Shown here piece after piece: positions 52,645 through 63,867 of a DNA stretch of 64,000 nt (the first letter of the stretch is position 1; the number at the start of each line of letters is the position of its first letter). A program made the position numbers and the translations under genes. Source of the DNA: Diplodia intermedia (taxonomy: Eukaryota > Ascomycota > Dothideomycetes > Botryosphaeriales > Botryosphaeriaceae). The notes beneath the pieces are model-generated. The model was not told the DNA's origin. It did no database searches and saw nothing but the letters and a program-made list of their open reading frames with translations. The stretch is from the NCBI GenBank assembly GCA_021495925.1, contig JAKEKT010000002.1, positions 186,001 through 250,000 of the forward strand, read 5' to 3'.

Positions 52645-54400
52645 CAACGTCAGCTACACGGTCTTGTCGCTGCACTGCTCTGGACGATGGATTCGCCTAC
52701 GAGTCGCCTTTTCTTGGCGGTTTCAGTTTGCATTCTACTACACCTGGGTGCTGTGCTGTTTTCTTTGTGCTTGCTTCCTGATTTGACGAGTATGCGATCT
52801 TGAGGAACTATCCGGGATGTTGGACAACATCAAATTTCGGAGGATAGAATCACTATCAGCTTGAGATGAAATTTCCAGATAGCAGTCACATTACCGGTAC
52901 AAATGGATAGATGCTCGAAATATTTGGGTCTGCAAAAGTGACAAGATGTACGCGTGCAGATATCAATCCTCGCAGGTGGTCGGACGTATGAACAGCCGCA
53001 CCTTGCATATTGATCCGGCAGCTTGGTAATGTCATGGGTTGCGCAATTGCGTGTTCCTACAGAGAAGGTTACACGCCGGAGGTAGCTCCCACTGTTCGAG
53101 CACGAACGGCCCCCCTGCATTCCTGTCAGCCAACTGACCGTTAACTATGCATATGTTTCGTAAGGCAAATTTAAACATGCATACAATTTGAGAGATTGAG
53201 CGGCAGCGTGGCGAAGAGATGTCGTGAGCAGTCGATGTGCCACCTGCCCGTTTTCGTGTCAGTGCGGAGGTGAGCTTTGCGTGGCTGCAAAGGTGTTCGC
53301 TGGGATTTTGCGCCACCAACCCCTTGTCTCTGATGGCGGTGCATGTGCCACATGCCCATATAACTTTTCAGCCGCACGCTATCGAATTTTGAGTCTTGGA
53401 TCTTCTCCAGTCTCTTCATTCTGTGCTGTGAGGGATTCATGCGTGGCATGAACAACTGATCCACGTCGCTTGAAGGGTGGAGAGGGGGCATCCGGCAAGG
53501 TGGGAAAGCGTGAGGTGATGATCGTACACAAGCTTCTGATGCGACGCTTCATGCAGGTGTGGCGATCTGTTGCAGACGCGATCATGCGGCAGAGGGCGGT
53601 ATTAAAGGATCGCTCGGGTTCGATGACACGTCCCTTCGCCATGCCTTTTGACTCATGTTTTAGCCGACGAGTACTTGATCCTTGGCGTCGTTGTCTTCGT
53701 AAGACATGATTTGTGTTGAGGCTCGCCCGCTGCCCTTTTGATTACCGTGTTTCGTATAATTACCCGGTGCGGCGGAGACGACGGTTTTGACGTTTGGGCC
53801 ACGAGTGCAAGGAGAAGCGGGTGGCGCCTACCGTACCTTGCTTTGAACACTCTTTTGCCTGTCCACCTCGTGGGGATGCTCGTTGTCGGTGTGATTGAAA
53901 GATAAAATTCGAGAAAGGGGCGAGGACTGCAGAAGGAAGTGATGATGCATGCATGGACTCCCCGCCAGTTCGTCGTGAATCGTCTTGGGGAAGCAGGCGC
54001 CACGTCAAGTCCATGCCGCAGCTTTCACTGTTCATTGAAAGTAGTGATTTGAAGATCGGATGGTCGCCCCACGCCTGATTGGCTGTATGATCTCACATTC
54101 CCCTTCGCCATCCCAGCTTCCGCCGCATTCACCGCCTGGACATGGGCTGCCGGATCAGGTGTAGCCCAACTGCAGAGCTTCGCCTAGACGCGGGAACAGA
54201 CGGGGATGATGATTTCGAGTTCGATTCCCACCAATTCGCAGCCCCTCCAAGCCCATCAGCGACCACCATCATGAAGGTCGCTCCCTCGTTCAAAGATACG
54301 CTCTACATTTTGAAGTACATAAGTTTAACAGGATCATTCATCTCTATCAATAGCTTGGTCAGCAAAATCGACCAGTGAGCGGCTTCCGCTTATCTAATCA
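52645..54400. other. Long intergenic region before tRNA-Val
   Basis: 1.76 kb with short frames only and lower GC. I saw no conserved protein, second tRNA or 5S rRNA. A TTCGATT near 54219 is not flanked by a pairing T-stem. Confidence 0.4.
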
Positions 54401-54506
54401 GCGATGGTGGTGTAGTTGGTTATCACGTCAGTCTAACAGTCGGCAATGCGTCTAACGCAACGCTACTGAACACTGAAGGTCCTGGGTTCAAGTCCCGGCC
54501 GTCGTA
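54401..54506 (+). tRNA. tRNA-Val (anticodon AAC), with intron
   Basis: A cloverleaf is readable. The acceptor stem GCGATGG pairs with CCGTCGT (two G-U pairs), with discriminator A506. The D arm is GTG/CAC. The anticodon stem TCAGT (54428-54432) pairs with ACTGA (54472-54476). The anticodon is AAC at 54435-54437. A 32-nt intron (54439-54470) sits one base 3' of the anticodon, the canonical place. The T arm is CTGGG-TTCAAGT-CCCGG. Internal pol III boxes are A (about 54408-54419) and B (GGTTCAAGTCC, 54485-54495). A short T run follows. CCA is not encoded. Confidence 0.93.
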
Positions 54507-54517
54507 CATGCTCATTC

Positions 54518-54521
54518 TTTT
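54518..54521 (+). terminator. RNA polymerase III T-run terminator
   Basis: TTTT 12 bases after the tRNA-Val end, with a second TTTT a few bases further, as expected for pol III termination. Confidence 0.6.
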
Positions 54522-55413
54522 GCCTTTTGCCTTCACGATGCCGATCTTGGTGGTTGTGGTGGAGTGAGGGAATTTTTTCTGCCGGCAGTATGCACCCGAG
54601 TGGGGCCCAAGCAGCCGGCGCAGGGGTGGACCATCTTCGTTTTGCAAGCGGCGGCGGTCGTACACGCTCGATGGGGTGCATTTTGCTGGCTTTGGGTTTG
54701 GATGGCGTCCAGGGCCGGGGTGCTGGGCTGCGTGTTCAGGAGTGGAGCGGAGGTGCAGGTGGGACGGGCGTGCATGGCGCACGGGCGCGGCGACAAGCGA
54801 GCGGGCGGCTGCCGGCCAGTCAGGGACCACGAGTCACCAGCCAGTCGTGAAGCCTCAGCTCGTGGCGCCCTTGTTGGCCGACGCCCTTTGCGATCGCCCG
54901 TCCGGTGCTGCGCTCCCCTTTGGGCCTCAGCTCCCGATCGACCCGCTGCAAGCTGAGCTTGTCGACGATAACAACGAAGGCGCACGGCCGAGTCGGGCAC
55001 GAAATAGAACTCGAGCAGCAAATCTTGTCGGGGACAGGCCCGTTTCACTTTGCGGCTAAGGCCAGCGCGCGGCACATCACCCTCTATCCGGCAGCCCTGT
55101 CCGCCCGTCAATTTGGCCCATTCCTCGATCATGAATCTGCGTCAGCTTATATGCGCGCCGTGTCCCGAGCCCGACCTGGTCTGGCCCTTTCGTTTTTTTC
55201 CTTTCCTCTTCTCTCATGCCCCTTGCCGGCCAACAGAGACACCTGGAGGTGTGAAAACCCCATCCGCCTCCTTCGCCTTCGCAAGACAACGCTGCCTCCG
55301 GCCCCAGAGGTAGTGCGCAGGAGCAGAGGCCTCGGCGCTCGCTAGGCTTCCCACCACCGGAGCATCCGGCCTCGGTCCCACATACATACCTCAGATAAGA
55401 AGAGCAGGAAACC
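54522..55413. other. Promoter region of the FAR-17a/AIG1-like gene
   Basis: About 890 bp, GC-rich, with long but unconserved frames on both strands. No gene supported. Confidence 0.4.
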
Positions 55414-56456
55414 ATGGCCTTCATCAAACGCCTGCAGTTCGTCTCGCTCGTCGACACGCCCTTCGACCCGTCGCACCGGTTCGCGACGTCGTGGCTGCTG
55501 CCACCGGGCGTGCTGTTCGCCCTCCGCGCCCTGTTGTCCGTCTACGCCTTCACCACCGCCTTCTTCAACCTGGCATGGCGCGGCACCCACCACCTCGGCG
55601 GCGTCGGCCAATCCTTTTCGTTCTTCACCAACCTCACCTACTGGGGTCTGGCCTTCTACTTTGCCTTCGCCGCCCTGCACACCGGCACCTACTGGCTGAC
55701 CGGCCGCCCGCTGCTGGCCCGCTGGCCCCCGGCGCTGCAGGTGCTGCACGCCATCTTCTACAGCACCATCACTAATTTCCCCTTCATCGTGACGAGTGAG
55801 TTTTCCTTTGTCATTTGCGTTTTGGAGGAAGAAGGACGACTAACGTCCAAAACCCACCACCACCAGTCGTCTACTGGGCCATCCTCGCGGGCAACTCCTT
55901 CACCACGCCCTTCACCGCCTACTACAACGTCTCGGCGCACGCCATGAACGCGGGCTTCGCGCTGCTCGAGGTGCTGCTGCCGCGCACCGCGCCCAGCCCG
56001 TGGTGGCACGCGGCGCCGCTCACCCTGCTGCTCGCCCTCTACCTCGCGCTCGCCTACCTGACCTACAGCACCCAGCACTTCTACGTCTACTCCTTCCTCG
56101 ACATCCAGGCCAACGGCTCCGCCTCCGTCACCGGCTACTGCTTCGGCATCCTCATCGGCATGGCCGTCATCTTCGTCCTCGTGCGCTTCCTGATCATGGG
56201 CCGGGTGTGGGTCACCGAGCGCGCCTGGGGCATGGACGGCCGCTTCAGCCGCAGGGAGTCGGGCCGCAGCCTGGTCATGATGGGGAGCATGGGCGAGATC
56301 CACGTCGTCGGCGAGCCCGGCCTGCAGCCCGAGCTCGGCAGCGAGGGCTACGTCGAGATGGAGGCCGCGTTGCAGACGCACGAGGCCGTGAAGATGCGCC
56401 TGAGGGAGGAGGCGGAGCAGCAGGCCCAGGCCCAGGTCGGGTTGTCGCATCAGTGA
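55414..56456 (+). CDS. FAR-17a/AIG1-like multi-pass membrane protein
   Basis: A 323-residue integral membrane protein. Exon 1 is 55414-55795 and exon 2 is 55867-56456 (71-nt intron, phase 1). About six hydrophobic segments are visible: LLPPGVLFALRALLSVYAFT, FSFFTNLTYWGLAFYFAFAA, a stretch around NFPFIVTIVYWAILAG, AMNAGFALLEVLL, PLTLLLALYLALAYL and FGILIGMAVIFVLVRFLI. SFFTNLTYWGL and the later His in SAHAMNAG recall the Asn/Thr-rich first half and the His of the AIG1/ADTRP family, whose human members are membrane Thr hydrolases for fatty-acid esters of hydroxy fatty acids. Whether this fungal protein is catalytic is unknown. The cytosolic C-terminal ~90 residues are charged. Confidence 0.8.
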
Positions 56457-57443
56457 GGGTGTTCTGTTTCTTCCCGGTTTCCAAAACAAGTTTCTTATGG
56501 AGAAGGAAGGGTGATGATGAGGCGAGATATGAAGAGACGATATCTTTCTTTGAGTTTCGGACTGTAAGAGATGGGGGCGGGCAAGTGTATGCTCCTTTGT
56601 TAATGTTTTTTTTTATACTCCTGACACTGGAAATTTCGGTGAAGACATGCGAGGAAGAGCGTGAGAGATGGCATGGGGCACATACGCATCCATCCCCCTC
56701 CTTTTGTTCTGTCGAATGCTGTAATGACGTTTTGCGATGGGTATATCCAGGGGATTGTAGGCAGGCGTTCTTGTAGGATAGACACACCGGGTTAGTACCG
56801 TCAGGTCCGGCGCTGAACGAGATTCAAATGAGGTGAATCGAACAAAGTTACAAACGCACCTGATCACTGGTAATCACGCCGAATGTCACTGGACATGCGT
56901 ACAAGCTGCGTACACAGCTGGGTTGCAAAAGGATCAACGCGACGCAAGAGAAAAAAAAAAAAAAAACTCCGGGACCCAGATATTCCCTACCAGGAGAGCC
57001 TGTTTTGCGGTTTCCGCGGAACTGGAAAGGAGGGCCGAGTCAATAATTCACAGACTCCAACAGAAACATCGCCAGGAGTGCCTTGATACGAACGGCTATC
57101 GGAAGAGAGGTCCTCGTGAAGCGTAACGTTGCCTCTATTCCACGGGCTTTTAGTACTGTCCTTGGGTCGATTTAAAGATGAGGAGGCGATGTTGAGCATA
57201 CACTTCCAACGATGTGAGTAGAGAAATGATATTGACTACTTGAATGATATCGCAAATGCTCTCCAGGCGAGCCAATCCTAAGTACAGTAAATCATCGGAT
57301 GAAGATTATATACTTAGAAATACAACAACACGAGGAACTCTAAATGAAAACCCCTTTTCCAATTCTAAAGCCCCGCCATCTATAGTCAAACACATCAGTC
57401 ATTAGATATATTAGGTATTAGTCACCAAAGCCACTCCACCCCG
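56457..57443. other. Intergenic between converging genes
   Basis: AT-rich, with a 16-base A tract at 56951-56966. No gene or RNA supported. Confidence 0.4.
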
Positions 57444-59187
57444 CTACTCCTCCTCATCATCCAGCTTCTCCTCCCCCCTGAACCCCTGCTCCGTCGCCAA
57501 CGCCTGATCGAGCGGCAAGCCCTCGACGAACATGCTCACGACGCCGGCCACGGCGGCCAGCGCGCACATGACGATCCACACGCGCCTCAAGCCGAAGACG
57601 TACGCGACCTTGAGCTGGGCCTTGGCGGGGCTGCCGTCGGCCATGTTCTTGATGACCTCGACGAGCCCGCTCGCGTCCTTTGACAGCGCGGCGGCGCTGG
57701 GCGCCAGCAGCGGGAACGTCTCCAGCTTCTTCCTGATCTCGTTCTGGAACACGACGCCGCCGATGGCGACGCCCAGCGTCTGGCCCAGCGCGCGGAGGAA
57801 CGCGAACATGGTCACCGCGGCCGCCTGGTCGCGCGCGCTGCTCGCCGCCTGCACCGCCATGCCCATCGACGGGAACAGGATGCCCGTGCCCAGGCCCGGC
57901 ACCAGGTTGAGCAAGATCCACGAGGCCACGGGCGTGTCGACGTCGAGGTAGATGAGCAGGCCCAGCCCGAACGTGGTGAGGAACCAGCCGCTCCACAGCG
58001 CCCAGCGGTAGCGGCCCGTGCGCGATATGGCGAAGCCGGCGGCCATGGCGGCCGGGGCGACGGTGAAGGTCTGCGGGAAGAGGGCGACGCCGGCGAGGAT
58101 GGGGGAGTAGCCTTTGACGGCTTCGTAGTAGAGCGGCGCGTAGTAGAGCTCCGACCAGAGCACCAGGCCGTGGAGGACCGTCTGCGCAAACGTCGAGGCG
58201 GCGGTGCGGTTCTTGAAAACGCGCGTCTGGATGAGCGGGTTCGTGGCGTAGCGGTCTTCGTAGATGATGAACGCGACGAGGGCGGCGGCGCAGACGAGGA
58301 GCGGGACGAGGGTGCGCCACGAGTCCCACGGGTATTGCACGCCGCCCCAGGTGATGGGGATGAGCAGGCCGGTTGTGGAGGCGACGAAGACGACGACGCC
58401 GATCCAATCGATGCGGGCGAGCTTCTCCAGCAGGGAGGTGGGCTTGAAGTGGAGCTTGAGGAAGAAGATGACGAGCGGCACACCGATGGCGATGAAGGGC
58501 AGGTTGATCCAGAAGATCCACCGCCAGCTAACGTTCTCGGCGAAGCCGCCTCCCAGGATAGGACCGAACACAGTGCCCAAACTCCACATGGCACTGATGA
58601 AACTGAACCACTTGCCACGCTCGCGCAGCGGAACCAGATCGGTAACGACAATCTCGGTCAGCACGATGATGCCGCCGCCACCAATGCCCTGGATGCTACG
58701 GCCGACCAGAATGACGGTGAAGTTGTTCGCAACGGCAGTAATGATGGCACCAATACCGAAAAGGGCCAGAGACAGGTATATGATGGGCTTGCGGCCAAAG
58801 ACATCGCTAAAGGAGCCCAAGACGGGCTGGAAAACGGTGCAGGTCAGGAGGAAGGATGTGCCGGCCCAGAAGGCTTCAATGGCGGAGCCATGGAGAGCCT
58901 TAGCCATGATCTGCGAGGTATGGTCAGTGAGCTGGCTGGTATGAGGCAGGCGTAGACCTTACCGAGAGCGCGACAGAGATGCTGGTGGCGTCGAGCGCAG
59001 CCATCAACGTGACGACGGAAAGCGAGCAGAAGGCTACATAGAAGCGCCAGTTGGGGTTGAATGCAGGCTGGTCAGCTGTCTGAAGAGATTCCGAGCCTGG
59101 GCTCTGATCTTTCAGCTCGACGAGGTCCATGTCCTTGGACAGGGCCTCTGACTTGATTGAAGCGGCCTCCGAGTGAGGTAGTGACAT
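57444..59187 (-). CDS. MFS drug:H+ antiporter, DHA2 (14-helix) type
   Basis: A 563-residue permease. Exon 1 is 59187-58963 and exon 2 is 58910-57444 (52-nt phase-0 intron). The cytosolic N-terminus is followed by FCSLSVVTLMAALDATSISV, the first-helix motif LDxT of DHA2 proteins. LGSFSDVFGRKPIIYLS is the loop 2-3 signature, then GIGGGGIIVLTEIVVTDLV and RERGKWFS. ILGGGFAENVSWRWIFWINL is the motif C-like antiporter region typical of fungal toxin and drug exporters. About 14 hydrophobic segments are present. It probably exports toxic compounds or secondary metabolites across the plasma membrane; no biosynthetic backbone gene lies nearby. The start at 59187 begins the normal N-terminus; an upstream in-frame Met at 59463 is rejected. 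Confidence 0.93.
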
Positions 59188-60476
59188 GTTGAAAGGCGTG
59201 GATGGTTGGGGGGTGAAGACAGCAACAAAGTACCACGGTATCGGGTCCCTTTTGTATAGACCACGGCAGCTGCTCAAAGTACCGTGGGACCGGGTCTGGG
59301 CGCACGGCCAAGTAAGTGGCTGAAATGAAGTGGCTGAAAAGCTGACGGTTAACGCAGCCAGATCAGCTCGCCACGTTGAAGTCGAGGTTCCAAGGGGAGA
59401 TATCGATAGGGGGTAGAAACGACGTCTTGGATTCGAAGTGGCCGTTGAGGGATGCTGCACCACTCAAATGCATTATAAAGAAAGTCATGGTACGCGATGC
59501 GATGCGCATCCAGGTGCAGTCGGGCTATCATCATGGCCGTGTGAAGCAAACGTCAGCAGCGCGAGCGCTCACGGAGATCTCCTGACCCACGCCCACGGAG
59601 TTACCGAAGGCTGGCGGGACGATGTTGAAGCCGCAACGTTGGCGTGAGTAAAATGGCTGAAATTCAGCCTCATGGTCGTGGTCGGCGATCCTTCCGCGCA
59701 CGTCTTCGGGCCGCGCCAAAGCTGTCGCCTGCGGGAGAGTGGACCGAGCGGGCGCACGTTGGCCCGGGTCGTGGGCAACAGTGGGAGATGTTTGGGGGAA
59801 GAGCCGGAAGGATTCGCAAGTACCGGCCTAGAATTCGTCCGACTCAAGCCCACTTCACGTGCTCGCTTCTCTCCTCGGTCCAACCCAGTTCCCCGTCTTC
59901 TCCACCCCCAGCTTTTTTTTATGCGGGTAGTTGAACGCATCTGTCCGCATTTGGGACCTACATTTACCTCCGGAAATTGGACTCAATCACACATGAGTAT
60001 GGTGCATTGGAAGGGTGCAAACAGTCGTGGTCGGTTTAACTTTGTCAGTCTGCGATAACAATGTCGTCGCGACTTCTGTTTGCTTCCACTCGACCTGCCT
60101 GTGGTGTTGTAGTACAAAGCTCGAGTCCGGGCGAGCAAACAAACAGTGCTTTGCTATGCCCAGGCTAAGCCGATCATGCGCTGCACGTTATTTGCGAAGT
60201 TAGTTTTAGAAGAACCGCGACACTACTGTCTCAGCGTGTTCCGCGCGCGCCTTCAAGTGTTTGTGAATGGCGCTTCCAGGTATATACTCACCTACCATTT
60301 CCCTTTGTTACCCCTGCGCCAAGCTCCCCATCCGGAATGCTCGTCCATCCTGCACGTGCTCCGGTGCTGCCCTTTGTTGCAAGAGGGAGAGAGACGTTTC
60401 CCTGCCGTTTTCTCTGTCGCAGCTCCTGAAACATCCAAGTCATTCTGCTGCCCATTTTATAGCGCTCGCAACAGGC
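59188..60476. other. Divergent intergenic region
   Basis: 1.29 kb between divergent genes, without conserved coding sequence. An open frame joins the disordered protein from 60267, but its extra 70 residues look non-coding. Confidence 0.4.
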
Positions 60477-63200
60477 ATGCCCCACGCCAAGGACCATGCT
60501 CCCCCTACAGCCCCCGTGTTCGGATCAAGCCATCAGTCGCCTGCGCTTGGCGGAATGGAGCAGAGCATATCGTCTTTTCGCGACTTCGTGAAGTCCACCC
60601 CGCCGCCACCGTCGAGTCCTGCTCCGCACCGCAAACCGCTACCGCCAATACCGCTCTCGCAGCGGCCGTCGCTTGGCCCAGTCTCGCAGTCATCGTCACT
60701 ACTGACCGACAGCCTGCAGACGAGCCGTTCGGACAACTTCTTGAAAAGGAGGACGGTGGCACCATGGACGGCAGAAGACGAAATGGACCCAGCAGAGCGA
60801 TCCCTCGAGCCGCCCAAGGACTTCTTCCTCCAGCCCGCAACCTACACCGCTAGCAACCCGAGCCTGTCCAAGCCAGAACCCCAGCAGCTTCCGCTTCTGC
60901 AGCCGAGGAGGTTCGAGCTGCTCATTCCCGATCCCTCGCGAGAGCCGAGCCCGGAGGTGAGGACGCCCGCCTTCGAGTACGAGCATCACGTCGAGTTCCC
61001 GCCGAGCCCGGCCTCGAGCAAACCACCGCAAACCCCGCTGCCGCCGATCCCGGGTGCCAGTACCATCGATCCCGTTGCCAAGCCGAAAGATCCGTCGGTG
61101 TTGAACAGCAGGTCCCCCACGCCGCCCTCTCCTGCACCGTCCCCAAAAGGCACGCGTGTGGTAATCCCGGCGGCAACAACCGTTTCCGAAGGAGCATCTT
61201 TCGTCATTTCTCCCTTCAGCCTGACCAGCCCAATCTCGCCCTGGACCGGTGCGGAAGATTCCTCGCTGTATCAAAACCACTACCGGCAGTCAACAGCAGC
61301 GTCCACTACCTCGCCACGACGACTCGTGCCTCGCAGTGCCGCTCCGGGCGCCGACAACGAATGGGAGGAGGATTTCGAGGAGGAGACGGCGCGCATCCGC
61401 AGGGACCGGCTTTCGCAGGACTACCACCAAGCTCTCGTCGAACAGTACCGCGAGCTCGTTTCCCCCACATCAGAAATCTTCGGTGCCGTTGCCGATATGG
61501 AAGAAGAGCAGAACCATGAAGTCCTCAGGGACCCGCCGTCGTGTCCGAAGCCGAGTAAGGGAGGGGACAAAGACAACGACGGCCTGGTACCGCTCCCGCT
61601 CAAGCCGAGGAAAGATTCCCCGGACCGGTACGATGTTGTCGATCGGAGCAGTCCGTTTCCGGAAGACCACTACGAGCCTCGCGGCCGGCGAAGGTCCAGT
61701 CTACTCCGTGAGAAGCTCCCGGCGCTCGCGGCCGGGACTCTCAATATGATCCTACCGTCGCAACACCACCGCCGGAACTTCAGCGCCGCAAGCTCCCGCA
61801 GCGGCGAGATACCCATCTCCCCACCGCCGCACCACGAGACCTTCGGGGGACGAGCCGTCCATGTCGCACAGGCTCGAACGTTGCGGACAGCGAAGGTCGG
61901 CCGGCCGCGGAGTCGAGCCTTCCCTGCACGCCAGCAGTCGACTGTAGCGCGCGGGAAGACGAAGAAGAGGAAAACGAAAGGGAAAAAAGGGAAAAACGAG
62001 CCGGCAGAACATGCGGCACCTCCACTCACGCTCACACTCACCTCGTCCCTGTCGACCAACGACACCTCATCCACCCGTCCTTCCGTAGAGCGCGGTCGCC
62101 GCCTCAACGCGAACACGTCCATTCCCACCACCACCACCACAGCAGCAGCACCAGCCACAACTGGACCCAACGCCTCCTTTCCGACAACCTTCCTCCCTGC
62201 TCCTCCTCATCCCTACACCACCTCCCGCAGCCCCTCGGCGGCAAGTTCGTCATCCTACCCCAGAGCCCCACGCCCGTCTCCAAGCGCGGCGGTGCCGCCG
62301 CCGTCATCCACCGTCATCATCAACAGACCGCCCACCCCATCACCGCTCGTCCACGGCCTCAGCCACACCGAGATCTTCCCCCCCTCTTCCTCTTCATCCC
62401 CGGCACCTCGTCCGACGTATCCACGCAAAATGTCTTCCGGTCCCCCCACCCCCGCCTCAGCTCCGTCACCAACACCACGCCGGCACCGCCGTAAAAAGTC
62501 GTCCACGACTACCCGCATCGGCCTGCTTCAGGCGCTCGGTCTGGGCAAGGGGGAAGGCAGCGGCCACAGCGGCGACAGCAGCGGCACCAGGCTACCATTC
62601 GTGCACGAGACGCCGCCCGTCGCAACCAATCCCTCCGCCGCGCCAAGGCCGTCGCCGTCGCCGTCGCCGTCGCCATCCGATCGGAGGAAGAACCGGAAGA
62701 GCAGCAGCGGCAGCAGCGCGGCCGCCACCCGCATGCCGCAGATCCGCAGCCTAGCGGCCGCGGCGATGAGGTCTCCTTCGCATTCTCCCCCTCCCCCTCC
62801 TCCTTCTTCATCATCATCGCCGTCGACGCTTGACAAGGAGCAGCGGCGGGATGGCGGTAGCGGTAGCGGCGGCGGCGGCCGGAGCGGGGCATCGAGTTGG
62901 CGCCTCAGCACGTCGGTGAGGCAGCAGCACCAGCACCTGTCGCTGTACAAAAAGGCCGTCGAGGCGCACCGCAGCCACCAGCGCGAGCGGCGGCAGCAGG
63001 AGATGAAGAAGTCGATCCGCGTGCTCGGGCAGGCGGATCCGCAGCAGGTTGTGAGGGAGTATGTGAGGGTTGCGGCGGGGGCGGTGGCTGGGCCGGGGGT
63101 CAAGCCGGCTTATTACAATGACAATGATAATGACAGGAGCCCTGGGGGTGGGAGTGGGAACGGTGGTGATGCCAAGGAGGGTGGTGAAGGATGGTTGTGA
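60477..63200 (+). CDS. Large proline/serine-rich disordered protein, function unknown
   Basis: A 907-residue single-exon model. It is almost wholly low complexity: repeated Pro-rich SH3-ligand-like motifs (RKPLPPIPLSQRP, PQTPLPPIPG), Ser/Thr-Pro sites throughout, and a short charged segment that may fold near residues 300-345 (NEWEEDFEEETARIRRDRL, then YHQALVEQYRELV). A Lys-rich stretch (KTKKRKTKGKKGKN) could be nuclear localising. A Pro-Ser codon repeat lies near 62645-62679. The C-terminal ~100 residues are more ordered: LSLYKKAVEAHRSHQRERRQ, then IRVLGQADPQQVVREYVRVA. I recognise no family. ATG 60477 is preferred over the in-frame ATG at 60267. Internal introns cannot be excluded. Confidence 0.7.
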   Translation: MPHAKDHAPPTAPVFGSSHQSPALGGMEQSISSFRDFVKSTPPPPSSPAPHRKPLPPIPLSQRPSLGPVSQSSSLLTDSLQTSRSDNFLKRRTVAPWTAEDEMDPAERSLEPPKDFFLQPATYTASNPSLSKPEPQQLPLLQPRRFELLIPDPSREPSPEVRTPAFEYEHHVEFPPSPASSKPPQTPLPPIPGASTIDPVAKPKDPSVLNSRSPTPPSPAPSPKGTRVVIPAATTVSEGASFVISPFSLTSPISPWTGAEDSSLYQNHYRQSTAASTTSPRRLVPRSAAPGADNEWEEDFEEETARIRRDRLSQDYHQALVEQYRELVSPTSEIFGAVADMEEEQNHEVLRDPPSCPKPSKGGDKDNDGLVPLPLKPRKDSPDRYDVVDRSSPFPEDHYEPRGRRRSSLLREKLPALAAGTLNMILPSQHHRRNFSAASSRSGEIPISPPPHHETFGGRAVHVAQARTLRTAKVGRPRSRAFPARQQSTVARGKTKKRKTKGKKGKNEPAEHAAPPLTLTLTSSLSTNDTSSTRPSVERGRRLNANTSIPTTTTTAAAPATTGPNASFPTTFLPAPPHPYTTSRSPSAASSSSYPRAPRPSPSAAVPPPSSTVIINRPPTPSPLVHGLSHTEIFPPSSSSSPAPRPTYPRKMSSGPPTPASAPSPTPRRHRRKKSSTTTRIGLLQALGLGKGEGSGHSGDSSGTRLPFVHETPPVATNPSAAPRPSPSPSPSPSDRRKNRKSSSGSSAAATRMPQIRSLAAAAMRSPSHSPPPPPPSSSSSPSTLDKEQRRDGGSGSGGGGRSGASSWRLSTSVRQQHQHLSLYKKAVEAHRSHQRERRQQEMKKSIRVLGQADPQQVVREYVRVAAGAVAGPGVKPAYYNDNDNDRSPGGGSGNGGDAKEGGEGWL

Positions 63201-63867
63201 GTGTTTATGGGGCTGCTTTTGCTGGGGATGTGTAATGATATGTCATGGGGGTTTTTCTTTTCTCGTGAGTCGTTGATTCTCTTATGACGGTATCGTGACC
63301 ATCGTACTGTTGTGCAGCGCATACTGTAGCGCTCGTCAAAGCAATTCTGAATTCATCTTACTTGCTGAAGCGGGATGGCCCGTGCATCCGCTGTGGGAAG
63401 AAGATTCAGCAGAGCGTGTGTGCATCAACGCTGCGGTGGTCGAGAGGAAGTACACATATGGTGCGGCGCTCCTCGCCAAAGCAGCGGAAGGTCTTGAAGA
63501 AGGGACTTGCGCAGCGGAGCTTGCTTGCATGTGAAACGGAAGGTCGATGGCTCTGTCCACGAGCGTCTCACCCGGACCAGGAATGCTGTCGGTATTTCCG
63601 AAGGCGTGGGCGTAACATTTTCAAAAATCGAAACCGACGAAGGTCGTGATGAGTGGGGGGATGGATTGGATGTGTCGCGTAGGAAAGATGGGGGACACCC
63701 CCGGTCAACATGCACGTGACCGCACCCAGGGCTGGCGAATCGAGAGCGAGCGGGCGGTCGGGGCATCGGCGAATGGCAGCACAGGTAAAGCTTCCAACAT
63801 CATCGCATCCCACGCGCGGCCGCGCTTGATACACCCGCCCCCCATCGACGCCGACCTCCAGCCCGCC
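63201..63867. other. Intergenic, no gene seen
   Basis: Contains the 3' flank of the disordered protein gene and the promoter of the gene cut by the right edge. Confidence 0.4.

Noticed and set aside
54200..54260. A second tRNA suggested by a TTCGATT loop-like sequence
   Set aside because: The flanking bases do not form a T-stem and no acceptor or anticodon stem can be built.
54533..55132. 199-codon minus-strand frame beside the tRNA
   Set aside because: It runs across non-coding DNA, is Arg/Pro/Gln-rich and shows no motif.
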